Below, one piece after another: positions 35,657-44,641 of a stretch of 64,000 bases of DNA; the first letter of the stretch is position 1; each line of letters begins with the position of its first letter. Position numbers and translations under genes: made by a program. Under the pieces are notes generated by a model that did no database searches, was not told the origin of the DNA, and worked only from the letters and a program-made list of their open reading frames with translations. Where the stretch lies: contig JAEYOP010000060.1 of assembly GCA_023411575.1 (NCBI GenBank), positions 62,001-126,000 of the forward strand, written 5' to 3'. The DNA is from Bacillota bacterium. Its GTDB lineage: Bacteria > Bacillota > Clostridia > Acetivibrionales > DTU013.

Positions 35657-36451
35657 ATGGTACTATTTTATATCATCGTTATGTTGTTCGGGCTGGTCAT
35701 GGGGTCGTTTGTAAATGTGCTGATATACCGCATACCGCTGGGAAAATCCATCGTATCGCCCCCGTCCGCGTGCACGGGCTGCGGTAAAAGGCTGACGGCG
35801 CCGGATCTGGTGCCCGTGCTGAGCTACCTGTTTTTGAAGGGCCGCTGCAGGCATTGCGGTGAAAGGATCTCGCCGAGATATCCTTTTGTGGAGCTGCTGA
35901 CCGCGGCCATTTTTGCGGCCTTGTTTGCCAAATACGGATTCACGGTGCCTTTTATTGCTTTTTCCTATTTGATGACCCTGCTGGTTGCGGTGCTGTTCAT
36001 TGATTACGATCATAGGATTATTCCCGACGGTTTGGTGATTGCCGGGATTATCGGAGGCATCGCGCTGGTGGTTTACCACTGCATCCGGCCGCTGCCGGAA
36101 ATATACGGAGGCCCGGAATGGTGGACGCCGGTGATCGGATTTTTTTCCGCTTCGGGTTTCCTGCTGGTGGTGGCCCTGGTCGGAGGCCTGATTTACGGTT
36201 CCGATGAAGCGATGGGAATGGGCGATGTGAAGTTGATGGCGCCCATCGGGCTGTTCCTGGGCTGGAAGCTTTGCCTCACCGCACTTTTCATCGGAGTTGT
36301 GTCCGCCGGGCTGGTCAGCCTGTTCCTGATCCTGACAAAGCTCAGGAAAGGGAAGGACACGATTCCCTTCGGTCCGTTCCTGGTGGCCGGCGCCTTTATA
36401 ACGGTCCTGTGGGGCTGGGATCTGCTGAATTGGTATCTGGGAAGGCTTTAA
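35657..36451 (+). CDS. Prepilin leader peptidase/N-methyltransferase
   Basis: 264-aa membrane aspartyl protease of the type IV pilin/ComC family. Cytoplasmic zinc loop with CTGCGKRLTAP and CRHCGERISPRYPF; the two catalytic aspartates are in DYDHRIIPDG and GMGDVKLM. Eight or so membrane segments. It cleaves and N-methylates type IV pilin-like proteins. A comFB-like gene follows 46 nt later; no pilin genes are in the window. The ribosome site before ATG 35657 is weak (GGAGAA). Confidence 0.93.
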   Translation: MVLFYIIVMLFGLVMGSFVNVLIYRIPLGKSIVSPPSACTGCGKRLTAPDLVPVLSYLFLKGRCRHCGERISPRYPFVELLTAAIFAALFAKYGFTVPFIAFSYLMTLLVAVLFIDYDHRIIPDGLVIAGIIGGIALVVYHCIRPLPEIYGGPEWWTPVIGFFSASGFLLVVALVGGLIYGSDEAMGMGDVKLMAPIGLFLGWKLCLTALFIGVVSAGLVSLFLILTKLRKGKDTIPFGPFLVAGAFITVLWGWDLLNWYLGRL

Positions 36452-36497
36452 CAAAACATTTATTTCATAAACGATTAAGAAAGAGGAGGATAAAGAA

Positions 36498-36764
36498 ATG
36501 CCGCAAATCAAAAACTATATGGAAGAAATCGTCTTTAATCAGATGAAGGATGTGCTGACGGACATAAACATGTGCACCTGTGAAAAATGCCTTTTGGACA
36601 TTGCAGCCATCGCGTTGAACGATCTGCCTCCGAAATACATTGTCACGGAAAAGGGAGAGCTTTATTCCAAAATCAACGCGCTCGGGCAGCAGTTCGAGGT
36701 GGACGTCGTTGCGGCGATCACAAAGGCGGCGGTTCTCGTCAAGAGAAGACCGAGGCACGAATAG
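36498..36764 (+). CDS. Late competence protein ComFB-like
   Basis: 88 aa matching the ComFB family: NYMEEIVFNQMKDVL, CTCEKCLLDIAAIALNDLPP with the conserved CxC-x2-C-x2-D, and PKYIVTEKGELYSK. In cyanobacteria ComFB-like proteins bind cyclic nucleotides; in Bacillus comFB is in the competence operon and its role is unclear. The nearby prepilin peptidase suggests a link to type IV pili or DNA uptake. Strong AGGAGGA site before ATG 36498. Confidence 0.85.
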   Translation: MPQIKNYMEEIVFNQMKDVLTDINMCTCEKCLLDIAAIALNDLPPKYIVTEKGELYSKINALGQQFEVDVVAAITKAAVLVKRRPRHE

Positions 36765-36794
36765 GACGGGATTGAACGGAAGGGAAAGAACAGC

Positions 36795-37226
36795 ATGGCG
36801 AAAAAGATACTGGTTGTAAACGGGCCGAACCTGAACCTTCTGGGCACCCGGGAGAAAGATGTGTACGGCACGGCGACCCTTGCGGAAATCGCGGCGGATG
36901 TGAACCGGGAAGCGCAGCTTCTGGACATGGAGGTGGATTTCCTCCAGACGAATCACGAGGGGGAGATCATCGACAAGATCCATGAAGCAAGGGGGAACTA
37001 CGACGTTCTGATCCTCAATCCCGGCGCATACACTCACTACAGTATTGCAATAAGGGATGCGGTCAAAGCCGTGGAACTGCCCTGCATCGAGGTGCATCTG
37101 TCTAACATCCACGCCCGGGAGGAGTTCCGAAGCAAGTCCGTGATCGCTCCGGTCTGCACGGGACAAATCAGCGGGTTCGGACCACAGAGCTATATCGTCG
37201 CACTCAGGGCGGCCTCCCTGCTTTGA
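36795..37226 (+). CDS. aroQ: 3-dehydroquinate dehydratase, type II
   Basis: 143 aa, shikimate pathway. VVNGPNLNLLGTREKDVYG with the catalytic Tyr, NHEGEIIDKI, LNPGAYTHYSIAIRDA and EVHLSNIHAREEFR are diagnostic. Start ATG 36795. Same order aroQ-pepQ-efp as in Bacillus. Confidence 0.98.
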   Translation: MAKKILVVNGPNLNLLGTREKDVYGTATLAEIAADVNREAQLLDMEVDFLQTNHEGEIIDKIHEARGNYDVLILNPGAYTHYSIAIRDAVKAVELPCIEVHLSNIHAREEFRSKSVIAPVCTGQISGFGPQSYIVALRAASLL

Positions 37227-37261
37227 GGCCTATATCCATAAGGACCTGGAGGATCGTTTAA

Positions 37262-38341
37262 ATGGCAGAGCCCTATAAGAAAAGACTGCTTGAACTTCGA
37301 AAGAAAATGAAGTTGAAAAATACGGACGCGGTGCTGGTGACGAAGCGGGAGAACTATCTTTATCTGTCCGGCTTTACCGGAAGCTCCGCGTGCCTGTTCA
37401 TCTCCGGCCAAAGAGCCGTTCTGCTTACCGATTTCAGGTATGTGGAGCAGGCGGCGGCCCAGGCTCCGGAGTATGAAATCGTCCAGTACATCGGGAACAA
37501 CATCGGCGAACTCAACGACCTGGTCGAGAAGGAAAAGGTCGAGAAGCTTTCCTTTGAAGAAGGACACCTTACCTGTAAGGAACAGGCGGAATTCGCCGGG
37601 AAGCTGAAGGTGAGCGCGTTTACCCCCTTGGATGGGGTAATTGAGGAGCTGCGCAGAACCAAGGATGAATCCGAAATTGAACGGATTAAAGAGGCGGTCC
37701 GGATCGCGGACGACGTTTACGCCCATATCCTCGGATTCATCAAGCCCGGGGTCGCAGAAGTGGAGCTGGCGGCGGAGATGGAATATTTCATGCGGCGTCA
37801 GGGAGCCACGGGGCCTTCCTTCGAGACGATCGTCGCCTCCGGGAAGAGAGCGTCCATGCCCCACGGCGTAGCGTCTGAGAAAAAGATTGAAGCCGGCGAT
37901 GTGATCACCATGGATTATGGCGTTTTATACAAGGGCTATTGTTCGGATATTACCAGAACCGTTTTTCTCGGCAAGCCGGACAGGGAACTAGAAAAAATAT
38001 ACAGGATCGTACTGGATGCGCAGCTTAAGGGTATAGCGGCCGTGAGACAGGGCATTCTAGGAAAGGATGCCGACGCCGTCGCCAGAGCCGCGATAACGGA
38101 GGCCGGCCACGGCGACAATTTCGGCCACGGACTGGGCCATGGAGTCGGCCTGGAGATCCACGAGGAACCGATGCTCTCCATGCGGGGGACGGTGGAACTC
38201 CGGGACGGAATGGTGGTCACGGTGGAGCCCGGCATCTATGTCCCCGGCCTCGGCGGCGTCCGGATCGAGGACATGGTGGTCGTAAACGGGGATTCGGCCC
38301 GTATTCTTACGACTGCTCCGAAGGAATTTACCGTCCTGTAG
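37262..38341 (+). CDS. M24 Xaa-Pro aminopeptidase
   Basis: 359-aa metallopeptidase of the aminopeptidase P family (YqhT-like). N-terminal creatinase-like domain (LLTDFRYVEQA), then the pita-bread domain with metal ligands in TMDYGVLYKGYCSDITR (two Asp), HGLGHGVGLEIHE (His), TVEPGIYVPG (Glu) and the final RIEDMVVV (Glu). Removes N-terminal residues before proline. Start ATG 37262 after CTGGAGGATC. Located between aroQ and efp as usual in Firmicutes. Confidence 0.95.
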   Translation: MAEPYKKRLLELRKKMKLKNTDAVLVTKRENYLYLSGFTGSSACLFISGQRAVLLTDFRYVEQAAAQAPEYEIVQYIGNNIGELNDLVEKEKVEKLSFEEGHLTCKEQAEFAGKLKVSAFTPLDGVIEELRRTKDESEIERIKEAVRIADDVYAHILGFIKPGVAEVELAAEMEYFMRRQGATGPSFETIVASGKRASMPHGVASEKKIEAGDVITMDYGVLYKGYCSDITRTVFLGKPDRELEKIYRIVLDAQLKGIAAVRQGILGKDADAVARAAITEAGHGDNFGHGLGHGVGLEIHEEPMLSMRGTVELRDGMVVTVEPGIYVPGLGGVRIEDMVVVNGDSARILTTAPKEFTVL

Positions 38342-38373
38342 GAGGTTTTGCAGGAAAGGAAAGAAAATTTTTC

Positions 38374-38402
38374 TTGAAATGCAGGTTGTTTTCATTTAAT
38401 AT
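38374..38402 (+). promoter_or_regulatory. Promoter of efp
   Basis: TTGAAA (38374-38379), a 17-nt spacer, and TAATAT (38397-38402), 90 nt upstream of efp. Confidence 0.6.
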
Positions 38403-38492
38403 TAGTGAGTACTCGTTGTCAAAGGGGAAAAACAGTGCAGGATCCTTATAAATTGATACGAAAATGTACGGGAATTAACGGAGGGATTATTT

Positions 38493-39050
38493 ATGATAAC
38501 AGCAGGCGAATTTAGGAACGGCGCAACATTCGAGCTCGACGGACAGGTGTTCAGGGTGGACGAGTTCCAGCATGTCAAGCCTGGAAAGGGCGCGGCCTTT
38601 GTCCGGACCAGACTGAAGAACATCATAACGGGCGCGACCGTTGAAAGAACCTTCAATCCGACCGACAAGATGCCCAAGGCCCACATCGAGAGGAAGGACA
38701 TGCAGTATCTTTACAACGATGGCGACCTGTTCTACTTCATGGATACGGAAACCTTCGAGCAGATGCCCATCAGCAAGGGTACCATCGGCGACACGTTCAA
38801 GTTCGTCAAGGAAAACATGGTCGTAAAGATCCTTTCTTTTAAGGGAAATGTGTTCGGAATCGAGCCTCCGACCTTTGTCGAGCTTGAAATTACGGAAACG
38901 GAACCCGGCTTCAAGGGCGATACGGCTACCGGAGCTACCAAACCGGCTATTCTTGAAACAGGGGCGACGGTAAAGGTGCCGCTCTTTATCAACCAGGGAG
39001 ATGTGATCCGGATCGACACCAGGACGGGAGAATACCTGGAGAGGGCTTAA
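38493..39050 (+). CDS. efp: Elongation factor P
   Basis: 185-aa translation factor that relieves ribosome stalling at polyproline. MITAGEFRNGATFELDG start, loop HVKPGKGAAFVRTR with Lys32 at the tip, the residue modified in Bacillus EF-P, and two OB domains ending VIRIDTRTGEYLERA. Full length. Ribosome site ACGGAGGGA precedes the ATG. Confidence 0.98.
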   Translation: MITAGEFRNGATFELDGQVFRVDEFQHVKPGKGAAFVRTRLKNIITGATVERTFNPTDKMPKAHIERKDMQYLYNDGDLFYFMDTETFEQMPISKGTIGDTFKFVKENMVVKILSFKGNVFGIEPPTFVELEITETEPGFKGDTATGATKPAILETGATVKVPLFINQGDVIRIDTRTGEYLERA

Positions 39051-39142
39051 CCGGCTGCGTACCGAATAAATCGGAAAAGCGGCGGGAATATTACTTAGAT
39101 GAGTGCAAGGACAGGATGCAATACTAGAAATGGAGGAATTTT

Positions 39143-39610
39143 ATGAATTACCTGAAGGAGAGGGTCGCTTACCTTAAAGGACTTGCGGAAGGGATGCAGA
39201 TCAGTGATTCTACCAATGAAGGAAAGCTTCTGAAGGCTATAATAGATGTATTGGAAGATGTGGCCATCGCCGTCGATGACGTGGAAGAGGTGCAGGAACA
39301 GCTCAGCGAGCAGGTGGATGAAATGGACGAAGACCTGGCCGAGATTGAAAGCATTCTTTATGACGAAGAGTACGAATGCGATGAATGCAGTGACGACGAG
39401 GATGAGGAAGAGGACGATGAGGACGACGATGCCGTAGCGGAATTCGATTGCCCTCACTGCGGGAAAAGCATTACGCTGGAAGCTTCCGACATCAACGAGG
39501 ATTCTATTGCCTGTCCGCATTGCAAAAAGGAAATAGAGATCGAATGGACCTGCGATTGTGAAGAGTGCGCAGACTGCGATGACGACGAGGACGACGATAC
39601 GGAACAATAA
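39143..39610 (+). CDS. Acidic zinc-ribbon protein (CD1247-type N-terminus)
   Basis: 155 aa. N-terminal helical part MNYLKERVAYLKGLAEGMQI resembles the domain named after C. difficile CD1247; then a long acidic stretch (Asp/Glu run, residues about 78-97) and a zinc ribbon with CPHCGKS and CPHCKKE, ending in a second Cys- and Asp-rich tail (CDCEECADCDDDE). Often annotated only as hypothetical or zinc-ribbon. Function unknown. Conserved next to efp in Clostridia as far as I recall. Ribosome site ATGGAGGAA. Confidence 0.75.
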   Translation: MNYLKERVAYLKGLAEGMQISDSTNEGKLLKAIIDVLEDVAIAVDDVEEVQEQLSEQVDEMDEDLAEIESILYDEEYECDECSDDEDEEEDDEDDDAVAEFDCPHCGKSITLEASDINEDSIACPHCKKEIEIEWTCDCEECADCDDDEDDDTEQ

Positions 39611-39627
39611 AATGGAGCTTTTGGAAA

Positions 39628-39662
39628 GGTAGGTCCTTGGCGACAGGCGACCTGCCTTTTTT
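39628..39662 (+). terminator. Terminator after the zinc-ribbon gene
   Basis: GGTAGGTC (39628-39635) pairs with GACCTGCC (39649-39656, one G-T pair), followed by six T. Confidence 0.85.
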
Positions 39663-39743
39663 ACAGCAAGGGGTCGGCTGAAGCCTGAACGGGTTCAACG
39701 ATCCCCAAGGAGACGGCTGAAACAGCATAACAGGGGTGTTGAC

Positions 39744-40352
39744 ATGTCAGTGGGAAAAAAGGTTCTTAGGGAAATCTGGGAATGGATCATCGTATTTGCA
39801 GCGGCTTTTATTCTGGTACTGCTCCTGAATACGATCGTTTTCGCTACCACCCAGGTCAGGCAGACATCCATGCAGGATACCCTTATGGAAGGTCAGCACC
39901 TGCTCGTGGAAAAGATCAGCTACTTTTTTAAGGAGCCCGCCCGGAAGGATATTATCGTTTTTGTGGAAGACCAGTATCCGGCCAATTATATTGACCGTGT
40001 AAAAATCTTTCTGACAGACGTTTCGGAAATTTTCAAGCCGGTCGAAGCGAAGACCAATATCCGGCTGGTCAAGCGGGTCATAGGGGTTCCCGGAGATACG
40101 GTGGATATAAAGGACGGAAAGGTCTATGTCAATGGCACAGTCCTGGACGAGCCTTACGTGAAAGGGGAAACCTTCGTCCGGGATTTTTCGTTCCCGGTGG
40201 AGAAGATTCCGAAGGACAAATACCTGGTATTCGGCGACAACAGGGAGGTCAGCAAGGACAGCAGGACCTTCGGCCTGATCGACCGCAGCCAGATCGAAGG
40301 CAAAGCGGTTTTCCGGTTCTGGCCGCTGAACCGCATCGGTGCCGTAAAATAG
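39744..40352 (+). CDS. lepB: Signal peptidase I
   Basis: 202-aa membrane serine protease with one N-terminal anchor (residues about 12-33). Catalytic Ser in TSMQDTL, Lys in LVKRVIGVPGDTV, and FGDNREVSKDSR. The usual proline after SMxx is Asp here (SMQDTL rather than SMxPTL). Removes signal peptides of exported proteins. It lies just before spoIIIAA with a terminator between, so it is not part of that operon. Start ATG 39744 after AGGGGTG. Confidence 0.95.
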   Translation: MSVGKKVLREIWEWIIVFAAAFILVLLLNTIVFATTQVRQTSMQDTLMEGQHLLVEKISYFFKEPARKDIIVFVEDQYPANYIDRVKIFLTDVSEIFKPVEAKTNIRLVKRVIGVPGDTVDIKDGKVYVNGTVLDEPYVKGETFVRDFSFPVEKIPKDKYLVFGDNREVSKDSRTFGLIDRSQIEGKAVFRFWPLNRIGAVK

Positions 40353-40388
40353 AAACAGGCGCTTTCGGCCATTCCTAAGGGAAAGAAG

Positions 40389-40417
40389 AGCAGGGATTCG
40401 ACCCCCTGCTTTTTTTA
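40389..40417 (+). terminator. Terminator of lepB
   Basis: AGCAGGG (40389-40395) pairs with CCCTGCT (40404-40410), followed by seven T. Confidence 0.9.
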
Positions 40418-40441
40418 TGCGCGTTTTTCGTATCTTCGCAG

Positions 40442-40470
40442 GCATAAAATGGGACAAAGCCAAATACATA
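40442..40470 (+). promoter_or_regulatory. Candidate sigma-E promoter of spoIIIA
   Basis: GCATAAA (40442-40448) fits the sigma-E -35; after 14 nt, AATACATA (40463-40470) shares ATACA with the -10 consensus. spoIIIA is sigma-E controlled in Bacillus. It lies 46 nt upstream of spoIIIAA and after the lepB terminator. Confidence 0.4.
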
Positions 40471-40515
40471 TTATAAAGACCAAGGAGAAGGACGAGGGGA
40501 CCGGGAGGGAAACAG

Positions 40516-41490
40516 ATGAAGAAGGATATTCTGCCGATGCTTTCAAAAAGGCTTGCAGAGATCATGGAACGGGCGGTGCCGGAAAACCTGGACGGCCTCG
40601 AGGAAATCCGGCTCAGGGCGGACAAACCGCTCATGCTCCTGAACTACAGCCGGGAGTGGTTTGTAAGCCGGGAGGGCCTTCTTACGGCTGTCCCGGAAGG
40701 AAGCGTCATCGTAAGGCAGGAGGACATCCTGGCAGCCCTTGAACGGATGAGCGAAAATTCCATCTATGCCTATCAGGATGAAATCCGGAACGGCTACCTG
40801 ACCATAAAGGGCGGACACCGGGTCGGATTATCGGGCCGGGTGATCGTTGAAGGCGGCAGCGTAAAAAACATAAAGGACATCTCCGGCCTCAATATCCGCA
40901 TTTCAAACCAGGTCATCGGATGCTCGGACAAGGTAATGGGTCATCTCATCAAAAACAGCATGGAGATCTACAATACACTGATCATATCGCCGCCCCAGTG
41001 CGGAAAGACGACTATTCTCCGGGATATAGCGCGAACGTTGAGCAATGGATATCGAAAAGCGAATTTCAGGGGCATCAAGGTCGGTATCGTGGACGAACGC
41101 TCCGAAATCGCGGCGTGCCTGCACGGTATCCCGCAGAACGACGTGGGGCTCCGGACGGACGTGCTGGACGGATGCCCGAAAAACATCGGCATGGCAATGC
41201 TCATCCGTTCCATGTCTCCCAATGTCATTATTACGGACGAAATCGGGAACGAGGGCGATCGGGAAGCTATCCACGGCGTTTTGAACGCAGGGGTGAAAAT
41301 CATTGCCTCCGCCCACGGCTATAATGTCTCCGAGCTGCAAAGCAGGCGGGAGGTCCTGAAAATGATGGAGGAAAGAGTGTTTGAAAGGTATATTGTGCTG
41401 GGCAATTCCAATGGCCCCGGAACCCTCCTGGAGGTAATCGACGGGTTCAGCATGAAATCGGTAACGGGAGTTTCTTCTTATGCTGTTTAA
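40516..41490 (+). CDS. spoIIIAA: Stage III sporulation ATPase SpoIIIAA
   Basis: 324-aa secretion-type ATPase of the mother-cell-to-forespore channel. Walker A SPPQCGKTTILRDIAR (the GxxxxGKT glycines are partly replaced, as in the family), Walker B NVIITDEIGNEGDREA, and VGIVDERSEIAAC. Start ATG 40516 after GGGAGG. First of eight spoIIIA genes; overlaps spoIIIAB by 11 nt. Confidence 0.97.
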   Translation: MKKDILPMLSKRLAEIMERAVPENLDGLEEIRLRADKPLMLLNYSREWFVSREGLLTAVPEGSVIVRQEDILAALERMSENSIYAYQDEIRNGYLTIKGGHRVGLSGRVIVEGGSVKNIKDISGLNIRISNQVIGCSDKVMGHLIKNSMEIYNTLIISPPQCGKTTILRDIARTLSNGYRKANFRGIKVGIVDERSEIAACLHGIPQNDVGLRTDVLDGCPKNIGMAMLIRSMSPNVIITDEIGNEGDREAIHGVLNAGVKIIASAHGYNVSELQSRREVLKMMEERVFERYIVLGNSNGPGTLLEVIDGFSMKSVTGVSSYAV

Positions 41491-42001
41491 AATCGCGGGA
41501 AGCCTGGTCGTCCTTTTTTCCTGTACGTTCCTGGGGTACATTCTTTCGGCGGATTGCCGCAGGAGGCCGCAGCAGCTCCGGGACCTGCAGGCGATGCTTC
41601 AGATGTTCGAAAACCAGATCACCTACCTTTCCGATGTGATAGCGGAGGCTTTTGAAAGGATCGGAAGGGTATGCCGGAGCGAAACCGGAATATTTTTCAC
41701 CGGAACGGTGGAACTGCTGAGGAAAAACAGGAACATAAGCGCCAGCCAGGCCTGGGAGCAGGCCGTTCGGCAAAATATCAAAAGAACGGCCCTCAACACG
41801 GAGGATGAAGAAATTCTCGGGGTTTTTGGCAAAATGCTCGGATGCACGGACCTGGAGGGGCAGGTCAGAAACATACGGCTTGCCCTGGAGCAGATCCGGC
41901 AGCAGGAGCTGAAAGCGGAAGCAAGCCGCATAAAAAACGAAAAAATGTACCGGAGCCTGGGCATATTGGGCGGGATCGCCGTAGTAATCGTACTTTTGTG
42001 A
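41480..42001 (+). CDS. spoIIIAB: Stage III sporulation protein SpoIIIAB
   Basis: 173 aa, membrane helix at each end (residues 4-22 and 155-172) with a helical body, RRRPQQLRDLQAMLQMFENQ near the start. Related to GspF-type secretion platform proteins. Start overlaps the spoIIIAA stop, so coupled. Confidence 0.93.
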   Translation: MLFKIAGSLVVLFSCTFLGYILSADCRRRPQQLRDLQAMLQMFENQITYLSDVIAEAFERIGRVCRSETGIFFTGTVELLRKNRNISASQAWEQAVRQNIKRTALNTEDEEILGVFGKMLGCTDLEGQVRNIRLALEQIRQQELKAEASRIKNEKMYRSLGILGGIAVVIVLL

Positions 42002-42025
42002 ATGAGTGAAAAGGAGTTCGTAGCC

Positions 42026-42223
42026 ATGGGGGTTGATTTGATTTTCAGGATTGCAGCAATCGGGATACTGGTGGCCGTACTGAACCAGCTGCTGATCCGG
42101 TCCGGCCGGGAGGAGCAGGCCATGATGACAACGCTGGCCGGGCTGATCGTCGTGCTGCTGATGGTCGTCAAAGAGATCGCGAACCTGTTCGAGACGGTCA
42201 AAATGATCTTCAAGCTGAATTAG
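42026..42223 (+). CDS. spoIIIAC: Stage III sporulation protein SpoIIIAC
   Basis: 65 aa with two membrane helices: MGVDLIFRIAAIGILVAVLN and LAGLIVVLLMVVKEI, the typical family sequence. ATG 42026 follows AAGGAG; ATG 42002, immediately after the spoIIIAB stop, would add eight residues not usual in the family. Confidence 0.95.
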   Translation: MGVDLIFRIAAIGILVAVLNQLLIRSGREEQAMMTTLAGLIVVLLMVVKEIANLFETVKMIFKLN

Positions 42224-42249
42224 CGGGCCTGTCCGGGAGGATTGTTGGG

Positions 42250-42636
42250 ATGCAGATACTGCAGATTATTGGGATCGGTATTGTCGCGGCCGTGATCATC
42301 ATCGTGCTGCGGACGCAAAGACCCGAAATTGCACTTCAGGCCAGTATAGTCACCGGGATCGTCATCTTCCTGCTCCTGGCATCCAAGATATCGGCGGTGG
42401 TGGAAGTGCTTGAAAGCTTTGCAGACCGGGCGGACATAAAACCGGTGTATTTTACCGCCGTATTAAAAATTACAGGAATAGCCTATATCACGGAATTCGG
42501 AGCGGAGGTCTGCAAGGATGCCGGGGAGGGCTCCATCGCCTCGAAAATCGAACTGGCCGGCAAGGTGACCATAGTGGCGCTGGCCGTGCCGATCATTACA
42601 TCGCTGCTGGACCTGGTCCTGAAAGTAATGCCGTAA
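42250..42636 (+). CDS. spoIIIAD: Stage III sporulation protein SpoIIIAD
   Basis: 128 aa, four hydrophobic segments; IVAAVIIIVLRTQRPEIALQ and ITEFGAEVCKDAGEGSIASK are characteristic. Part of the inner-membrane platform with SpoIIIAC and AE. Start ATG 42250 after GGGAGGA. Confidence 0.96.
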   Translation: MQILQIIGIGIVAAVIIIVLRTQRPEIALQASIVTGIVIFLLLASKISAVVEVLESFADRADIKPVYFTAVLKITGIAYITEFGAEVCKDAGEGSIASKIELAGKVTIVALAVPIITSLLDLVLKVMP

Positions 42637-42649
42637 ACCGGGAGGACAT

Positions 42650-43867
42650 ATGAAAAAGACATACAAAAGAGGCCTGAAAATACTGACAGCGCTGTTTGCA
42701 GCAATTATAACCATGACCGCCGCCGGATTCGTGTGCGTGGCGGAGGAGGAACCGCAGACGGCTCCGACGGTGGAACAGAGAATCCTCCAGGAGCAGTCCG
42801 CTTCAAGCGGGGCGGAAAGAATCGCGGAGGAGTTGGACAAGTATGCGGACGAGGAAAGCCTCGCCCTCCTGGACGGCTATGATCCGTCGCGGATCATCGG
42901 CGAGGTTTCCGCCGGAAAACTGGATTTCAATATTAAAAGCCTGTTGAATAATGCGCTGAGGACCCTTTTCAAGGAATTGTACCAGAATCTCGGCATCCTG
43001 GCGAAGCTGGCGGTGCTGATCGTCATCTGCGCCGTTCTGAAAAACCTGCAGTCCGCTTTTCTAAGTGAAAGCGTATCCGAAATTGCGTTTTACGTCTGCT
43101 ACGCCGTGATTGTGTCCGTCCTGCTTGTCAGCTTTAGTACGGCCGTCCGGCTTGGAACGGAAATTATCGACGGCATGGTGGGCTTTATGGTCGCTACCAT
43201 CCCCATATTGATCACCATGCTGGTTTCGGGCGGCAGCATCACCACCGGGGGCGTTTTCCAGCCGGTCATGCTGATGGTGGTGGAAGTGACGGCCACGATC
43301 ATTAAAAACGTATTCATTCCGTTGATCTTTTTATCGACGATTCTTACCATCCTCAGCAACATCTCGGAGAAAATCCAACTGACCAGGATGGCGGGCTTTA
43401 TCCGGCAGATCGGCGTATGGGGGCTGGGGATCGTTCTGACGGTATTCATCGGCATCGTATCCCTGCAGGGCTCCATGGGCGCCGTCATCGACGGCGTAAC
43501 CAGCAAGGCCGCCAAATTCGCCATCAGCACCTTTATCCCGGTGGTGGGAAAAACCCTTTCCGACGCGGCGGACACCGTCATCGGCTGTACGCTGCTTATA
43601 AAAAACGCCGCGGGGGCCGCGGTGATGATCGGGATCGTGGCGATCTGCGTCGTGCCGCTGCTGAAAATCATAGCGCTTGTTGCCTTATACAAGGCGGCGG
43701 GAGCATTGTTCGAACCGATTTCGGAAAAGAGGATCATCGTCTGCATCAACGATGTCGCGGGGTCCATGCTCCAGATTTTTTCCGTGACTGCCGCCGTTGC
43801 AATCATGTTTCTGATTTCCATCACAGCCCTGATCAGCGCCGGCAACCTGAGCGCCATGATCCGGTGA
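42650..43867 (+). CDS. spoIIIAE: Stage III sporulation protein SpoIIIAE
   Basis: 405 aa with a signal peptide (basic start, LTALFAAIITMTAAGFVCVA), an acidic segment, then about seven membrane helices; GGVFQPVMLMVVEVTATIIK and AGPLFEPIS-type segments (here AGALFEPISEK) are family features. Start ATG 42650 after GGGAGGAC. Central polytopic part of the channel. Confidence 0.95.
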   Translation: MKKTYKRGLKILTALFAAIITMTAAGFVCVAEEEPQTAPTVEQRILQEQSASSGAERIAEELDKYADEESLALLDGYDPSRIIGEVSAGKLDFNIKSLLNNALRTLFKELYQNLGILAKLAVLIVICAVLKNLQSAFLSESVSEIAFYVCYAVIVSVLLVSFSTAVRLGTEIIDGMVGFMVATIPILITMLVSGGSITTGGVFQPVMLMVVEVTATIIKNVFIPLIFLSTILTILSNISEKIQLTRMAGFIRQIGVWGLGIVLTVFIGIVSLQGSMGAVIDGVTSKAAKFAISTFIPVVGKTLSDAADTVIGCTLLIKNAAGAAVMIGIVAICVVPLLKIIALVALYKAAGALFEPISEKRIIVCINDVAGSMLQIFSVTAAVAIMFLISITALISAGNLSAMIR

Positions 43868-43959
43868 CGGCGCCCGCCCGGCCGGAAATTGCGGATTGGA
43901 GGCAGGAATGCAGATGAATTGCGGATGGATTGCACATAAATGGCGGGCAGGAGGCGGGA

Positions 43960-44637
43960 ATGATTGATTTTGTGAAGGATTGGGTCATCCATATCGTAGC
44001 GCTGGTGCTCTTTATCGTCCTGGTTGAAATGCTGCTTCCGACGGGCCGCATGAAGAAATATGTCAGCCTGGTAACCGGAGTCATTCTCATTATCGCAATT
44101 ATCAGCCCGATTGTGGAAGTGCTGGGCAAAAACGCCGATATCACCGCCTTCCAGATAACCAACAGCAATACCCTGGATAAGCTCCAGATCGAAAAGGACA
44201 GCAAGGTCCTGGAAAAGGCGCAGATGAAACAGATCGTCGAGGTCTACAGGGACAAGATCATCCAGCAGATCGAGCAAAGCGCGGAAGAGGTGGAGGGAGT
44301 GAGCCGGGCCAGGGCGGAGGTGCTGATCAACGAGGATTATGCGTCCCGGGACTTTGGAACGATACAGCGGGCCTACATTGAGATCGTGCCGAAGGAATCC
44401 GGCAAGCTTGAATCCTCCGGCGGGGAATCTGTTACGGAGAATGGAACCATCGGCATGGAGGCCACCTCCGTAAAACCGGTGAACAAAATCGATAAGGTGA
44501 CCATAGGCGACAAAGCAGACCGCGAAGCCATACCGGAAAACATTGATCCGAAATTGAAAAAGAGGCTCGAAGAGAGAATGAGCAGCGTGTTTGGCATAAG
44601 CAGCGAGAATATTGTGATATCTCAGGCAAAGAGGTGA
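43960..44637 (+). CDS. spoIIIAF: Stage III sporulation protein SpoIIIAF
   Basis: 225 aa: two membrane helices (residues about 8-26 and 35-55, with LLPTGRMKKYVSLVTG between) and a soluble domain (AEVLINEDYASRDFG) resembling ring-forming EscJ/PrgK-like domains. ATG 43960 is just after AGGAGGCGGG; longer frames lack a site. A 92-nt gap separates it from spoIIIAE. Confidence 0.93.
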   Translation: MIDFVKDWVIHIVALVLFIVLVEMLLPTGRMKKYVSLVTGVILIIAIISPIVEVLGKNADITAFQITNSNTLDKLQIEKDSKVLEKAQMKQIVEVYRDKIIQQIEQSAEEVEGVSRARAEVLINEDYASRDFGTIQRAYIEIVPKESGKLESSGGESVTENGTIGMEATSVKPVNKIDKVTIGDKADREAIPENIDPKLKKRLEERMSSVFGISSENIVISQAKR

Positions 44638-44641
44638 CGGC

